DNA of 35,891 nucleotides from Thermoguttaceae bacterium (lineage in GTDB: Bacteria; Planctomycetota; Planctomycetia; Pirellulales; Thermoguttaceae). Numbering within the stretch: the stretch's first letter is position 1; every line of letters starts with the position of its first letter. The notes under the pieces are model-generated. The model searched no databases. It saw nothing but the letters and a program-made list of their open reading frames with translations, and was not told the DNA's origin. Positions 8,901 to 15,961 of this stretch are shown in pieces. The position numbers and the translations under genes were made by a program. The stretch lies in assembly GCA_017408405.1 (NCBI GenBank), contig JAFQUP010000061.1:1-35891 (forward strand), given 5' to 3'.

Positions 8901-9144
8901 CCCAGAGAGCCTCGAATCCCTGCATTCGCTTCATGCGGATCTGGATGTCCTGCAGCGTATTATTCAGCGCGTGCCCCATGTGAAGCGCACCGGTGACGTT
9001 CGGCGGCGGAATGACGATAGTGAACGGCTTTTTATCCGGATTCGGCGTGCTGTGGAAAAGTCCGTTTTCCTCCCACCAGGGATACCATTTTTCCCATGCG
9101 GTTTGGAAATCGTACTGTTTTGGAAGTTCAAAAGGTTCTGACAT
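5947..9144 (-). CDS. valS: Valyl-tRNA synthetase
   Basis: A 1065-residue class I synthetase that charges tRNA-Val. It has the HIGH motif as HMGH (55-58) in PPPNVTGALHMGHAL. The KMSKS motif appears as TMSKS (638-642) in GETMSKSKGNGIDPLDV. The editing domain shows VATTRPETMLGDT and the C-terminus is the ValRS coiled-coil arm (LKKNRTQRDKLLGFIAGKEKKL). Two insertions stand out. In the editing domain, about 246-302 is a charged alanine/glutamate-rich helix between HPEPRKQ and KLMLPLANREIPL. After KMSKS, a zinc-ribbon-like insert (C683-x2-C686 and C704-x2-C707) precedes MGRNFCNKLWNASRF. GC content is visibly higher than in the neighbours. A promoter is readable at 9196-9223 and the terminator is at 5836-5874. 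It is the only tRNA synthetase of full type in the window. Confidence 0.97.
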   Translation of the reverse strand: MSEPFELPKQYDFQTAWEKWYPWWEENGLFHSTPNPDKKPFTIVIPPPNVTGALHMGHALNNTLQDIQIRMKRMQGFEALWVPGTDHAGIATQAMVEKKLREEEGLTRNDIGREAMVKRIWDWKDSFEKRIIGQLKKLSVSCDWDRLRFTLDPVCARAVRNTFFTFFEKGLIYRGKKLVNWDTALQTAVSDDEINNETHDGHFWYLKYPVIDPQEGDLEYVTVATTRPETMLGDTCVACHPEPRKQLDLLENTIREELAAAEAAGRDAEKAELEAKLETLLKRRETHLELLEKLAEMAKAGKKLMLPLANREIPLVTDIWAKPEMGTGCVKITPAHDPNDFEVGKRAMVPFISIMKKDGSLTAEASVYAWDGRKFANVTAEEPALSRTVPEKYVGMKMLEAREVIVADLEAAGILLKVEDHQHEVPVSDRSKTVIEPFLNDQWFVRMADLAQSAMDAVTDGRVQIFPERYAKTYLDWLSEKRDWPIGRQLWWGHRIPIWYVRAADGSEKMPSEDELKAAFADRSDVKWAWDEEGKEWWICLQDGELAKDALPGWELVQDDDVLDTWFSSALWPHSTLGWPEQTEELKYYYPTSVLITSRDIITLWVARMVLTGLQNCGEIPFPHVYIHPKILDKYGETMSKSKGNGIDPLDVIEKYGADALRLGVAWLATDSQDVRLPVDFECPYCGESVEQTKENRIRPRVKCPKCKEFFSTQWAKKEEDLALKRGTVISERFEMGRNFCNKLWNASRFAMMYLMEDLEEVSRPDYTLEPISDDELFMEDKWILSRLCTMAKMFTEGIEKYDYAACVRTLYDFTWDEFCSNYIEIAKYRLQTPELKPVAKRVVAFVLDALLKLWHPVIPLITEEVWQLMAKVAPKRGLTAEDLAREQPESIMNAPWFVDTANRIDPTIEAQFVVFQDVLKAVREIRARQNVPVKQEVKFAVKCPTEIAALILPMKPYFTSMAQAVLTECGPDAKMPELSSNATGANWELGVDLEGLIDVEAELKKNRTQRDKLLGFIAGKEKKLSNEAFTAKAPAKVVDAERASLADLKAQLAAVEDAIARLER

Positions 9145-9195
9145 TTTGGCACCAAATAAATTAAACGGTCACGAAACTAAAGAAAAATTTATCCA

Positions 9196-9223
9196 ATTAT
9201 ATCAAAAAAATATTTTATTTCAA
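9196..9223 (-). promoter_or_regulatory. Sigma70-type promoter of valS
   Basis: Read on the - strand: TTGAAA (9218-9223), a 16-nt spacer, then TATAAT (9196-9201) with the extended -10 TGA before it. It lies about 50 nt before the valS start codon. The promoter of the metallophosphoesterase gene has the same hexamers and spacing. Confidence 0.75.
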
Positions 9224-9274
9224 GGGGGCATTAAACAGCCGTCCGTGACTTTTCAGAAAAAGAACGGATGAAAC

Positions 9275-9313
9275 AAAAATTTCGGCAGCCCCATCCAAAG
9301 CACTGCCGAAATT
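9275..9313 (-). terminator. Intrinsic terminator of the metallophosphoesterase gene
   Basis: Arms AATTTCGGCAG (9278-9288) and CTGCCGAAATT (9303-9313) form an 11-bp perfect stem with a 14-nt loop. On the - strand the stem is followed by TTTTTG, giving a terminator 80 nt after the stop at 9392. Confidence 0.8.
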
Positions 9314-9391
9314 CATGACGGAATCAAAACCTGAAACAAAATTTCGTTCCAAGTAATTTCAGGAATGTTTCATTTCCCAAACAGCTATCTT

Positions 9392-10501
9392 TCAATCCAT
9401 GGTAAAAGTAAATTCATTTCGCTCCGAACGTTCCCAGGCCATGTGCCGATAACCGGGAATGATGTCGAAGAGCGGAGAGAGCGTACGCGCTTTGACCGTC
9501 TTCAGATCCGCGGAGAATTCAAGCAGTCGGATCCAGCCGTCGCCGCCGTTTCCGTTCCAGCCGCCGCCGAGAGCCTGCGTGTCGAAGAGGATCTGCGCGA
9601 CATCTTTGCCCGCGTCGTTTTTATCTTTGCGGAACGAGGTGCATTCCGGCCAGTTATCCGCCCCGGAACGGTGTCCGCAAACGACCAGGCGAATGTTTTT
9701 CGACGGTTTCACGAGCTTCTGCCAGATCGCTTCGCCGGCGTTTCCACCCTCTTTATTCAGCTGATATCCTTCCGAGACTATCCGCTGAGCGTTTCCGTCC
9801 ATGAACGAGTGCGTCAAAACGGTCACGAAGTGGTTTTCATATTTCGGCCGAGCCACGAGTTCTTTTGCCCATGCCAGATTTTCGTCAGTCGGCGCGAACG
9901 GAAGGGAGATCGTGAGCATTTTCTGACCGGCGGGCGTCGTGAACTCAAACGCGGCGTTTTCCAGTGTCTTTTGCCCAAATGTGTTCAGCCCCATTTCCAC
10001 GAGGACACCGTTCCAGCTCGGATTGCGTTCCGGAAAAAAGTATTTGGAGAGGTTCGTTTCACGATTTTCCGCGGAATAGAAGCCGTGATCGTGATTTCCG
10101 GTGCAGACGACGTACGGCAAAACGCCGTCGAGCCGTTTGAAGGCATCCGACACCGCGGACCACTGCTGCTCACTCGTCTGATTGTATCTGCTGCCGCGGT
10201 TCGCATTGTTCTGCTCGACCAGGTCTCCGGCAACAAGAACCTGCTGAATACGGAACTTCTGTGCGTTTTCCTGGATCCAGGCGGTCATGAGTTCCAGGAT
10301 GCCCTGATTGCGTCCATATTTGACGTAGGACTGCGTATCCGGCACGATGACCATGGTCCAATGGTCCTTTTCGGTCGGGAAATCCGGACCGGCAGGTGCT
10401 TTTTCAACAGACTCGGCAGCCTGAGAAAAAGCGGGAACTCCAGTGACACCGGCTGCCATCGCGGCGGCAAGAAACTTAAAAGAATCACGTCTATTCAGCA
10501 T
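9392..10501 (-). CDS. Tat-exported metallophosphoesterase (calcineurin-like)
   Basis: With the start at 10501 this is 369 residues. It opens with a twin-arginine signal, LNRRDSFKFLAAAMAAGVTG, ending near AFSQA. The metallophosphoesterase ligands follow in order: VPDTQSY (D55), VAGDLVEQN (G92, D93), CTGNHDHG (N136, H137, D138), a histidine in VLTHSF, and VCGHRSG near the C-terminus. The family hydrolyses phosphomono- or diesters with two bound metals; substrate is unknown. It should act in the periplasm after folding in the cytoplasm. The longer frame (ATG 10531) was rejected because a perfect GGAG lies 6 nt before 10501 and the signal begins there. Its promoter is at 10575-10602 and its terminator at 9275-9313, so it is monocistronic. 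Like valS it is richer in GC than other genes here. Confidence 0.9.
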   Translation of the reverse strand: MLNRRDSFKFLAAAMAAGVTGVPAFSQAAESVEKAPAGPDFPTEKDHWTMVIVPDTQSYVKYGRNQGILELMTAWIQENAQKFRIQQVLVAGDLVEQNNANRGSRYNQTSEQQWSAVSDAFKRLDGVLPYVVCTGNHDHGFYSAENRETNLSKYFFPERNPSWNGVLVEMGLNTFGQKTLENAAFEFTTPAGQKMLTISLPFAPTDENLAWAKELVARPKYENHFVTVLTHSFMDGNAQRIVSEGYQLNKEGGNAGEAIWQKLVKPSKNIRLVVCGHRSGADNWPECTSFRKDKNDAGKDVAQILFDTQALGGGWNGNGGDGWIRLLEFSADLKTVKARTLSPLFDIIPGYRHMAWERSERNEFTFTMD

Positions 10502-10507
10502 TTTTAT

Positions 10508-10511
10508 CTCC
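10508..10511 (-). promoter_or_regulatory. Shine-Dalgarno that sets the metallophosphoesterase start
   Basis: GGAG on the - strand lies 6 nt before ATG 10501. No comparable motif serves the longer frame starting at 10531. Confidence 0.75.
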
Positions 10512-10574
10512 TGTGGGATTAATGAAAGCAAGAAAATGGGAGGGATTTTTAATTAAAACCGACGAATTTCTTTA

Positions 10575-10602
10575 ATTATATCAAAATTTCTTTTTGTTTC
10601 AA
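10575..10602 (-). promoter_or_regulatory. Sigma70-type promoter of the metallophosphoesterase gene
   Basis: On the - strand: TTGAAA (10597-10602), 16-nt spacer, extended TGA-TATAAT (10575-10580), then AATT-rich leader. Hexamers, spacer length and the flanking CCTTGAAA and GATATAATT match the valS promoter. Confidence 0.78.
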
Positions 10603-10702
10603 GGTGTGAAAAAAATAAAATTCCTGGAATTTTCAGATTTTAGTTCAATTGAAATAAAAGTCAGGAAAAATTTCATCAAAAAATTACTGAAAAAGAAAAT
10701 TT

Positions 10703-10724
10703 AGAGGGAGCCTGAACACCCCCT
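10703..10724 (-). terminator. Possible weak terminator of the beta-helix gene
   Basis: An imperfect short stem (AGGGGG against CTCCCT, with a mismatch) lies just after the stop at 10748. On the - strand it is followed by TAAATTTTCTTTTT. The pairing is weak and this is only a candidate. Confidence 0.35.
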
Positions 10725-10747
10725 CCTCAATCAAAGACCTGAAAAAA

Positions 10748-13390
10748 TCAGTCAGCGTTTGGCAAAAAATCGATTTTCACGTTGTCAAGATCAAGTTCAG
10801 CATTGACTTGACCAAGAGCCGCGAAGACAAATTCCGTCATCAAATTCCACTTGTCATTTTGGACAGATCTGCTGAAAGTAAGAGTCTCTCCGCCTTCCGG
10901 CGTTACTTTCAAAACGTAATTCCTGGCGCGGTCCGGGCCAATTGGAAGTGAAACCTCAATACGCACCCATCGATTCGGCATATTATCGCAAATCTTTCCA
11001 GCAACAGAAATTTCCCGCGCGTTCACACGCATCGGCAATCCAACGCGATATGGCGAAGCGTTGTCTCTCGCCTCAACCAGCATTTCCGCCTGCTCTGAAA
11101 CACGAATATCGAAAGAGATTCGTGCCGTTCCGTTTTGGGCGTATTTCATTCTGTAATGGAAAAAAGGATCAAACGGGTATCTCTGATCCGGCGTATCAGT
11201 CATTCGCAGGAAATGATTTCCATTTTCCTCCAAGATCCGATAAGCCCCATTTTTTCCACTTGGATTGCTCGCGGAAAGAATCAGGGAACGTCTCGGGGTT
11301 TCAAAATCATCCGAAAGGACAAACGGAGGCGGTTCCGGCGGATCAGGAGCGAGAACGACCTGCGGATAATCGTAATTCTTCGATTCTTTCAACCATTGAG
11401 CGTCATCTTTCAGGACACCGGCCTTCGTGAAATCAAAAGGCTTAAATCCAACTTTTTCCAAAACGGGCTTTGAGTCTTCCGTAAACCTGAAATCCCCGGC
11501 CTTCGCGTCAACAAAACAGGGATCGGCAATAATACTCGTTAAGTCCTTCCCCAATTTTTGCCATTCCCTCAACGGCATGTCGAGAAAATTGACACCCGCT
11601 TCAGAATCCATGTTCCAATAAATGTTTTTATCGAGAGCCGAAAACTGATTTTTCCAGTTCCCGCGCAAAAGCGTCTGTCCTTCCGCGGAATCAAAAACGA
11701 TAATATTCCGTTCCAGAGTAAACGAAAGATGCTCCTCCGGACGCGACCTCTGCATCTGTTCCTCGCGGCTGAAAGCAAAAATGTTATTGCGGAGTATGTT
11801 CTCTTTTCCGTAGTGCTGATGAAAATTTCCGGTATGTGTCCGATAAACCAGATTATTTTCCATCAGGATATTGGAAGAACCTTCATCCGTATAGAGTCCC
11901 CAGCCGCCGCGTCCGTACCGATTATACGAATTGACGTCGTGAATCACATTATTCGAAACCGTTGTTCCCGGTGAGATGCCAAGCGAGTAAACGCCGCCCA
12001 TGTCAGAGAGAACGCCCCAGCCAATATGGTGGATGTGATTGAACTCAATATGATTTTCCACCGCGGCGGAATCGCGGTATCCCCAAACCCAGCCGAGAGA
12101 AACCCCAGTATAGAAACCGTCGGAAATGTCATTATGGAGCACCTGATTCTTGGGAGAATGCCCAATCCAGACCCCAATTCCTCCCGCGTCTATTCGTCCG
12201 TAACCGCGAATAATGCAGTTTTGGACAATCGTCTCGGAAGTCAGGTTTTCCGGCGAAAGATCCGTGCCGTGCCCTGCTCCAATCCGAACGCCGCCCGCGC
12301 CAAGATCTTCCAGCAGGCACTTCTCCACGCGGCAATTTCGGCACGCCTGGTGAAAATGAAACGCGTATCCGCCGATATTTCGAACTTCACACGATTCAAA
12401 AACGAGATTCTCCGCCCGATTCGCGAGAATCGATATGGGTGAACTCACGGCCGACTGTCCGTCTGAAAGTCCTTCCTTGGGAAGATTCCACGTGTCGCAG
12501 GAAAATTTAAGATTCCGGAACGTAATATCGCGAACTTTCTCTTCACTTCCCTGAAATTTAACGAATCCGCACTCTTCAAACCTTTTCGGACCTGACGGAG
12601 CGAAAAAACGAACATTTTCCAATGTCTCGCCCGCTCGCGGAACGTAAAGGCAGGTCCCGTCACGCTTTAACAGAAATTCACCAGGCTGATCCATAGCGGA
12701 CTCAACCCCCTCAATATGGTATCGAAGGTTTGGCCCCCAGTAATTCAGATTCCAACGCGGCCCGCCGGTAAGCGTCACCTGATTTTTGAAAGTATCCACG
12801 CTCTGAACCCGATGAAGTGAAGATTCCCATGAATGATAGCACATCATTTTTACGTCTTCCGGATTCGGCAACGCCGCGATTTCGGCAAATAAAGCCTTCT
12901 GCTCAAGCCTCGGAGCAAAACGCGTGGAAGGATTCGCCTCATCGACATTCAAAAGATAAAAATATCGGCGTCCCTCCGGCGCGTCCGCGTTCGGGGTTCG
13001 GGCATGAACCGCTCTTTTGCCGTTCACGAAAAGGCACTCAAACCACCAGTCGCCATTTTTGACCGATTCAATATTCGTCACGAACCAGCCATTTTCGGCG
13101 ATTCTCCAGCCGGTAATCTCAATTCCGCGGGTAAAATTCGGTTTTGCCGCGGGATCTTTGGCTTCATAAACCGTAAATGAATCCTCTGGTCCCAAAAAAA
13201 CCGCCTCATCCAAATAGTAATCTCCCGAAGCGATTTTAACCGTCGCGGTCTTTCCGGGATTGGCCTGATGCCAAACTCGCACCGCGTCACGTATCTCCGA
13301 AAGCCGCTGCCCCGGCTTCATCTCAAAATTCTGAGCTGCCAGGAAAGTACCTGAAAGCGACACAAATAAAAATAAAAGAAGTCTTTTCAT
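10748..13390 (-). CDS. Secreted right-handed parallel beta-helix protein (glycoside-active?)
   Basis: An 880-residue exported protein with a signal peptide (MKRLLLFLFVSLSGTFLAAQ). It begins with the pattern of secreted beta-helix carbohydrate enzymes: an LSEIRDAVRVW cap and VKIASGDYYLDEAVFLG. The central region, about 280-600, is rich in N-N-x-I/V-H and ENN repeats of a right-handed beta-helix (for example VSNNVIHDVNSY and NILMENNLVYR). Around 490-505 is GGWGLYTDEGSSN, an acidic loop that could hold catalytic residues. From about 693 (VLSDDFETPRRS) to the end is a beta-sandwich that looks like a carbohydrate-binding or concanavalin-like module. The whole recalls glycoside hydrolases such as GH141 or GH120, but I cannot assign a family from memory with confidence. 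A promoter candidate is at 13477-13506. Confidence 0.82.
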   Translation of the reverse strand: MKRLLLFLFVSLSGTFLAAQNFEMKPGQRLSEIRDAVRVWHQANPGKTATVKIASGDYYLDEAVFLGPEDSFTVYEAKDPAAKPNFTRGIEITGWRIAENGWFVTNIESVKNGDWWFECLFVNGKRAVHARTPNADAPEGRRYFYLLNVDEANPSTRFAPRLEQKALFAEIAALPNPEDVKMMCYHSWESSLHRVQSVDTFKNQVTLTGGPRWNLNYWGPNLRYHIEGVESAMDQPGEFLLKRDGTCLYVPRAGETLENVRFFAPSGPKRFEECGFVKFQGSEEKVRDITFRNLKFSCDTWNLPKEGLSDGQSAVSSPISILANRAENLVFESCEVRNIGGYAFHFHQACRNCRVEKCLLEDLGAGGVRIGAGHGTDLSPENLTSETIVQNCIIRGYGRIDAGGIGVWIGHSPKNQVLHNDISDGFYTGVSLGWVWGYRDSAAVENHIEFNHIHHIGWGVLSDMGGVYSLGISPGTTVSNNVIHDVNSYNRYGRGGWGLYTDEGSSNILMENNLVYRTHTGNFHQHYGKENILRNNIFAFSREEQMQRSRPEEHLSFTLERNIIVFDSAEGQTLLRGNWKNQFSALDKNIYWNMDSEAGVNFLDMPLREWQKLGKDLTSIIADPCFVDAKAGDFRFTEDSKPVLEKVGFKPFDFTKAGVLKDDAQWLKESKNYDYPQVVLAPDPPEPPPFVLSDDFETPRRSLILSASNPSGKNGAYRILEENGNHFLRMTDTPDQRYPFDPFFHYRMKYAQNGTARISFDIRVSEQAEMLVEARDNASPYRVGLPMRVNAREISVAGKICDNMPNRWVRIEVSLPIGPDRARNYVLKVTPEGGETLTFSRSVQNDKWNLMTEFVFAALGQVNAELDLDNVKIDFLPNAD

Positions 13391-13476
13391 ATTTTTGGCG
13401 GGGATAAAGGTTGAAATGAAAAATGGGCAACCTCCAAAAAACAGTTTTCAGATAAAAGTTACCACAATCGAAAACA

Positions 13477-13506
13477 ATAATAAACATGAAAGAAACACGT
13501 TGTCAA
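13477..13506 (-). promoter_or_regulatory. Promoter candidate of the beta-helix gene
   Basis: On the - strand a consensus TTGACA (13501-13506) is followed after 18 nt by TATTAT (13477-13482). It lies about 90 nt upstream of the start at 13390 and downstream of the FGE pseudogene, so the beta-helix gene probably has its own transcript. Confidence 0.6.
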
Positions 13507-13610
13507 AGCGTTCCGGAATATGAATATTCACCTCTTTTGGAGGGATGACAGGCGAAGGACTAACGGAACGGCAGAGAAAACTCCACGCCTCGGATTACCC
13601 CGCCTGCGCG

Positions 13611-14653
13611 CTAGTTCCCTGGAATTGGATCTGCCAAGACAATACGGAAACCCAGGTCGTAGTTCCGATAGTCCGGCGTAAACCTGCTCCGGTACGCAGA
13701 ACAGCAGCACTCGGCAAAGTAGCCCCAGCAGCCCCCGCGATTGACTCGGCGCGAGCCGCTAATTGGACCTATCGGGTCACTCGCTGGCGACTCGGCGTAA
13801 TAGTCTTCATCGTACCAGTCCTGACACCATTCCCAAACGTTGCCGTACATATCGTAAAGCCCCCAAGCGTTCGCTTTCTTCTGGCCAACAGGATGAGTTT
13901 TACTTCCGCTGTTGGAATTGTACCAGCCCATTAAGACAAGGTTGCCCGCATACGCGCCCGTCGTACTCGCTCGGATTCGTACCCATCACGCTCTGCCACA
14001 TCATCTGCGTCACTTGGGTCTCAAGCATCCAGAAGCCGCACGTCAGCGTCACGCGATGCTGCGTTTCGTCATTATTCCGTCCCGCCTCTCCCCCTTCGTA
14101 AACCGTTCTTTTTTTCTTAAAAATCCAAAATCCCTCTTCCACGGTTTTAGGATTACCTGCCGGACTGCCCATCGTGAACGTTCCCGGAGGGCACCAGCGG
14201 AAGGCGTACTCGATGCCATCCACAGTCTTTGTCATGCGCTCACCCGCTCGAATCCCTTTTCGGAAGGCACCAAGCTCGTACTGGATCAAATCGCGAAGTT
14301 TAAGGTAATCCTGATTTTTCGGGTCAAGCGCGAGAAGTTCATCGGTGGGTTTCTCGCTAACGAGAAATCCTCGTCCGCGTACGCTTTTCGGACGAAATCT
14401 TCCAGTCGATTTCTCCCCTTTTCAAACCGCTTGCGTTCTTCCTCACGCTTTAGTTCCGCTTGCTTTCGCGCTTCCTCTCGTTTTAATTCCGCCGATTTGA
14501 AAATGTCCGCAAAGGAATTGGACGAATTGGGGTCAGGGGCGGAACTGATTCAGGTTCGGGGTCGCGTAAATCCTCAAATTGTGCCGAATCGTAGTTGATT
14601 TCGTTCGGAGGCAGCGTGTCGAGCGAGTTGAGGGAAAAATTGGATTGGTCCAT
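13611..14653 (-). pseudogene. Broken formylglycine-generating-enzyme-like (FGE/SUMF1) gene
   Basis: Four reading-frame pieces on the - strand make one decayed protein. Piece 1 (from ATG 14653) reads MDQSNFSLNSLDTLPPNEI. Piece 2 is a charged helix, FKSAELKREEARKQAEL then RLEDFVRKAYADEDFSL. Piece 3 reads KPTDELLALDPKNQDYLKL and continues into the FGE domain start, WCPPGTFTMGSP, up to MMWQSVMGTNPSEYDGR. Piece 4 resumes at GWYNSNSGSKTHPVGQK and contains GLYDMYGNVWEWCQDWY and RRVNRGGCWGYFAECC, ending LGFRIVL. Frame changes fall near 14545, near 14355 and near 13930. At the last, the segment that should hold VSW...F and RLPTEAEWEYACR is missing, so this is a deletion as well as a shift. FGE-like proteins either oxidise sulfatase cysteines or serve as lectin-like folds; this copy cannot make a complete domain. 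Confidence 0.82.
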
Positions 14654-14868
14654 CACGAAAATTGCTTTTCAAAAGGAGTTCATTGGGCGGTGAAAAAAAT
14701 GATATTCATCACGCGAAACACATTTATTTTACCTCAAATTCATGGTGAACGCAAGTACCCCGCCGAGAAATTTGATAAAAAAGACACGCTGCGATTCCGC
14801 CTCAAATTATCCCCCCTTCGGCGCGCACTTCAAAGGAGGGAAAATGAGGTGTTGGAAGTTAGTTTAAG
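14654..14868. other. Intergenic region upstream of the FGE pseudogene
   Basis: This 215-bp stretch has an imperfect inverted repeat (CCTCAAATTATCCCCCCTT against AAGGAGGGAAAATGAGG, about 14801-14850) just after the stop of the alkaline-phosphatase-family gene. It may serve as that gene's terminator. No convincing promoter for the pseudogene was found. Confidence 0.35.
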
Positions 14869-15834
14869 TTACTTTCCGGAACGCAGACGATAGAAATGAT
14901 TCACGATCGCGTCATCCGCCATACTGGTACCATGAGTTCCTTTACCTTCTTTCGTATCGTGTGCCCCATGGTCAGGAATAAACGCCGTAAGGCGGTTTTT
15001 CTCCGCCCAAACGGAATCAGCGGCTTCCACCAGCTCAAAGTACCAGCGGATTGAGTCACGCATCGCGTCAATCGATTTGGGATGATGAACTCCTTTACCA
15101 TGCATGATGCTATCATAATTTCCGTCATAGCAAATGATCAAATCATACTCATTGAGGAGCTTTTTAGTTGTCTCTACGGCTTCTTTTGAGGTCTTGACTG
15201 AAATATAGTCAATAGGACGATTGCGGAAAATCAGGTCAATACTGCAGTTTTTCTGCGAAATAATAATTACTTTCTTTCCATCCTCGGCAAAAGCGTCAAA
15301 AAGGGTTTTTACCTTGATTGGATTCGGAAGATATTTGTCCTGGTATTTCCTGATTCCGTGGATTTCCGGCGGAGCACCGGTAAAAATCGCGCCAAAGCAA
15401 ACCGGCGTGACGCTTGGAAGAACATTTGTCCCTTTCACGACCACATCAGAGGAATCAAAAAGAGGTTTCCAATCATCAGGATAAATCGGAACGAGAAAAT
15501 TCCCCGTCGCATCTGGACAAAAAATCAAAGCCTTTTCAATGACGTCCTCCGCGGGTTTGCCGTCTTTTTTCTTCAAATTGGACCAAAAATCAGTCACGTC
15601 CCTGATCGGCAGCGCGATAGCGGTTTCCGGGGCCTGAATTCCAGCCAAGGCACAAACGGTAGGAGTCACCTGCGCGGTAGTGTGGCTGATGGAATGTTTT
15701 TCCATCAAAATGGCCAATCCGTTATCCGGTTTAGCGGAAGGTTTAATCGCAGATTCAGTTCCGGCAGAAAGCACCCCGGTCCCCAAAAGACATCCCACGA
15801 AAAATACTCCCAAAATAAAATTTATTCTTTTCAT
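14869..15834 (-). CDS. Exported alkaline-phosphatase-superfamily protein
   Basis: A 321-residue protein with a signal peptide (INFILGVFFVGCLLGTGVLSA). Its order of motifs fits the alkaline phosphatase/nucleotide pyrophosphatase/sulfatase superfamily: NVLPSVTPVCFGAIFTGAPPEIHGI holds the likely Ser/Thr nucleophile region, then YDGNYDSIMHGKGVHHPKS supplies aspartate and histidine ligands, and IPDHGAHDTKEGKGTHG gives the second D-H pair and the final histidine. The initial aspartate-rich metal site of the family is not obvious near the N-terminus; that may be divergence or a permuted arrangement. It probably hydrolyses phosphate or sulfate esters outside the cytoplasm, but substrate is unknown. 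Start ATG 15834 follows AAGGAAG with about 6 nt spacing. A hairpin with a U-run at 15861-15880 sits only about 27 nt upstream. Confidence 0.78.
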   Translation of the reverse strand: MKRINFILGVFFVGCLLGTGVLSAGTESAIKPSAKPDNGLAILMEKHSISHTTAQVTPTVCALAGIQAPETAIALPIRDVTDFWSNLKKKDGKPAEDVIEKALIFCPDATGNFLVPIYPDDWKPLFDSSDVVVKGTNVLPSVTPVCFGAIFTGAPPEIHGIRKYQDKYLPNPIKVKTLFDAFAEDGKKVIIISQKNCSIDLIFRNRPIDYISVKTSKEAVETTKKLLNEYDLIICYDGNYDSIMHGKGVHHPKSIDAMRDSIRWYFELVEAADSVWAEKNRLTAFIPDHGAHDTKEGKGTHGTSMADDAIVNHFYRLRSGK

Positions 15835-15860
15835 AAGTACTTCCTTAAGGTTGGAGGGTC

Positions 15861-15880
15861 AAAAACGAGGCCAAAGCCTC
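15861..15880 (-). terminator. Terminator-like hairpin in the leader of the phosphatase-family gene
   Basis: On the - strand GAGGC, a 4-nt loop, GCCTC (15880 down to 15867) is followed by GTTTTTG (15866-15860). It could end the upstream Sel1 transcript (stop at 15962). It lies so near ATG 15834 that no promoter fits between them, so it could also act as an attenuator. Confidence 0.6.
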
Positions 15881-15900
15881 AAAAAAATTCGATAAATCAC

Positions 15901-15926
15901 CAATAGCAATTCAAATCCCGCTATTG
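15901..15926. repeat. Inverted repeat after the Sel1 gene
   Basis: CAATAGC (15901-15907) and GCTATTG (15920-15926) are perfect 7-bp arms around a 12-nt loop. There is no T-run, so it is a second hairpin beside the one at 15861-15880, with unknown role. Confidence 0.45.
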
Positions 15927-15961
15927 AAATTCGGTTTTGAGAAAAATCAAAAACCCAACGT

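Noticed and set aside
8137..9141. Long + strand frame over the 5' half of valS
   Set aside because: Antisense shadow of valS, arginine- and histidine-rich without domain signature.
9365..10522. Long + strand frame of 385 codons
   Set aside because: Antisense to the Tat-exported metallophosphoesterase, which has a signal sequence, metal motifs, promoter and terminator.
13611..14289. The two FGE-like pieces as separate genes
   Set aside because: Neither has its own start signals, each carries only part of one domain, and upstream frames carry the matching N-terminal parts; one broken gene explains all.
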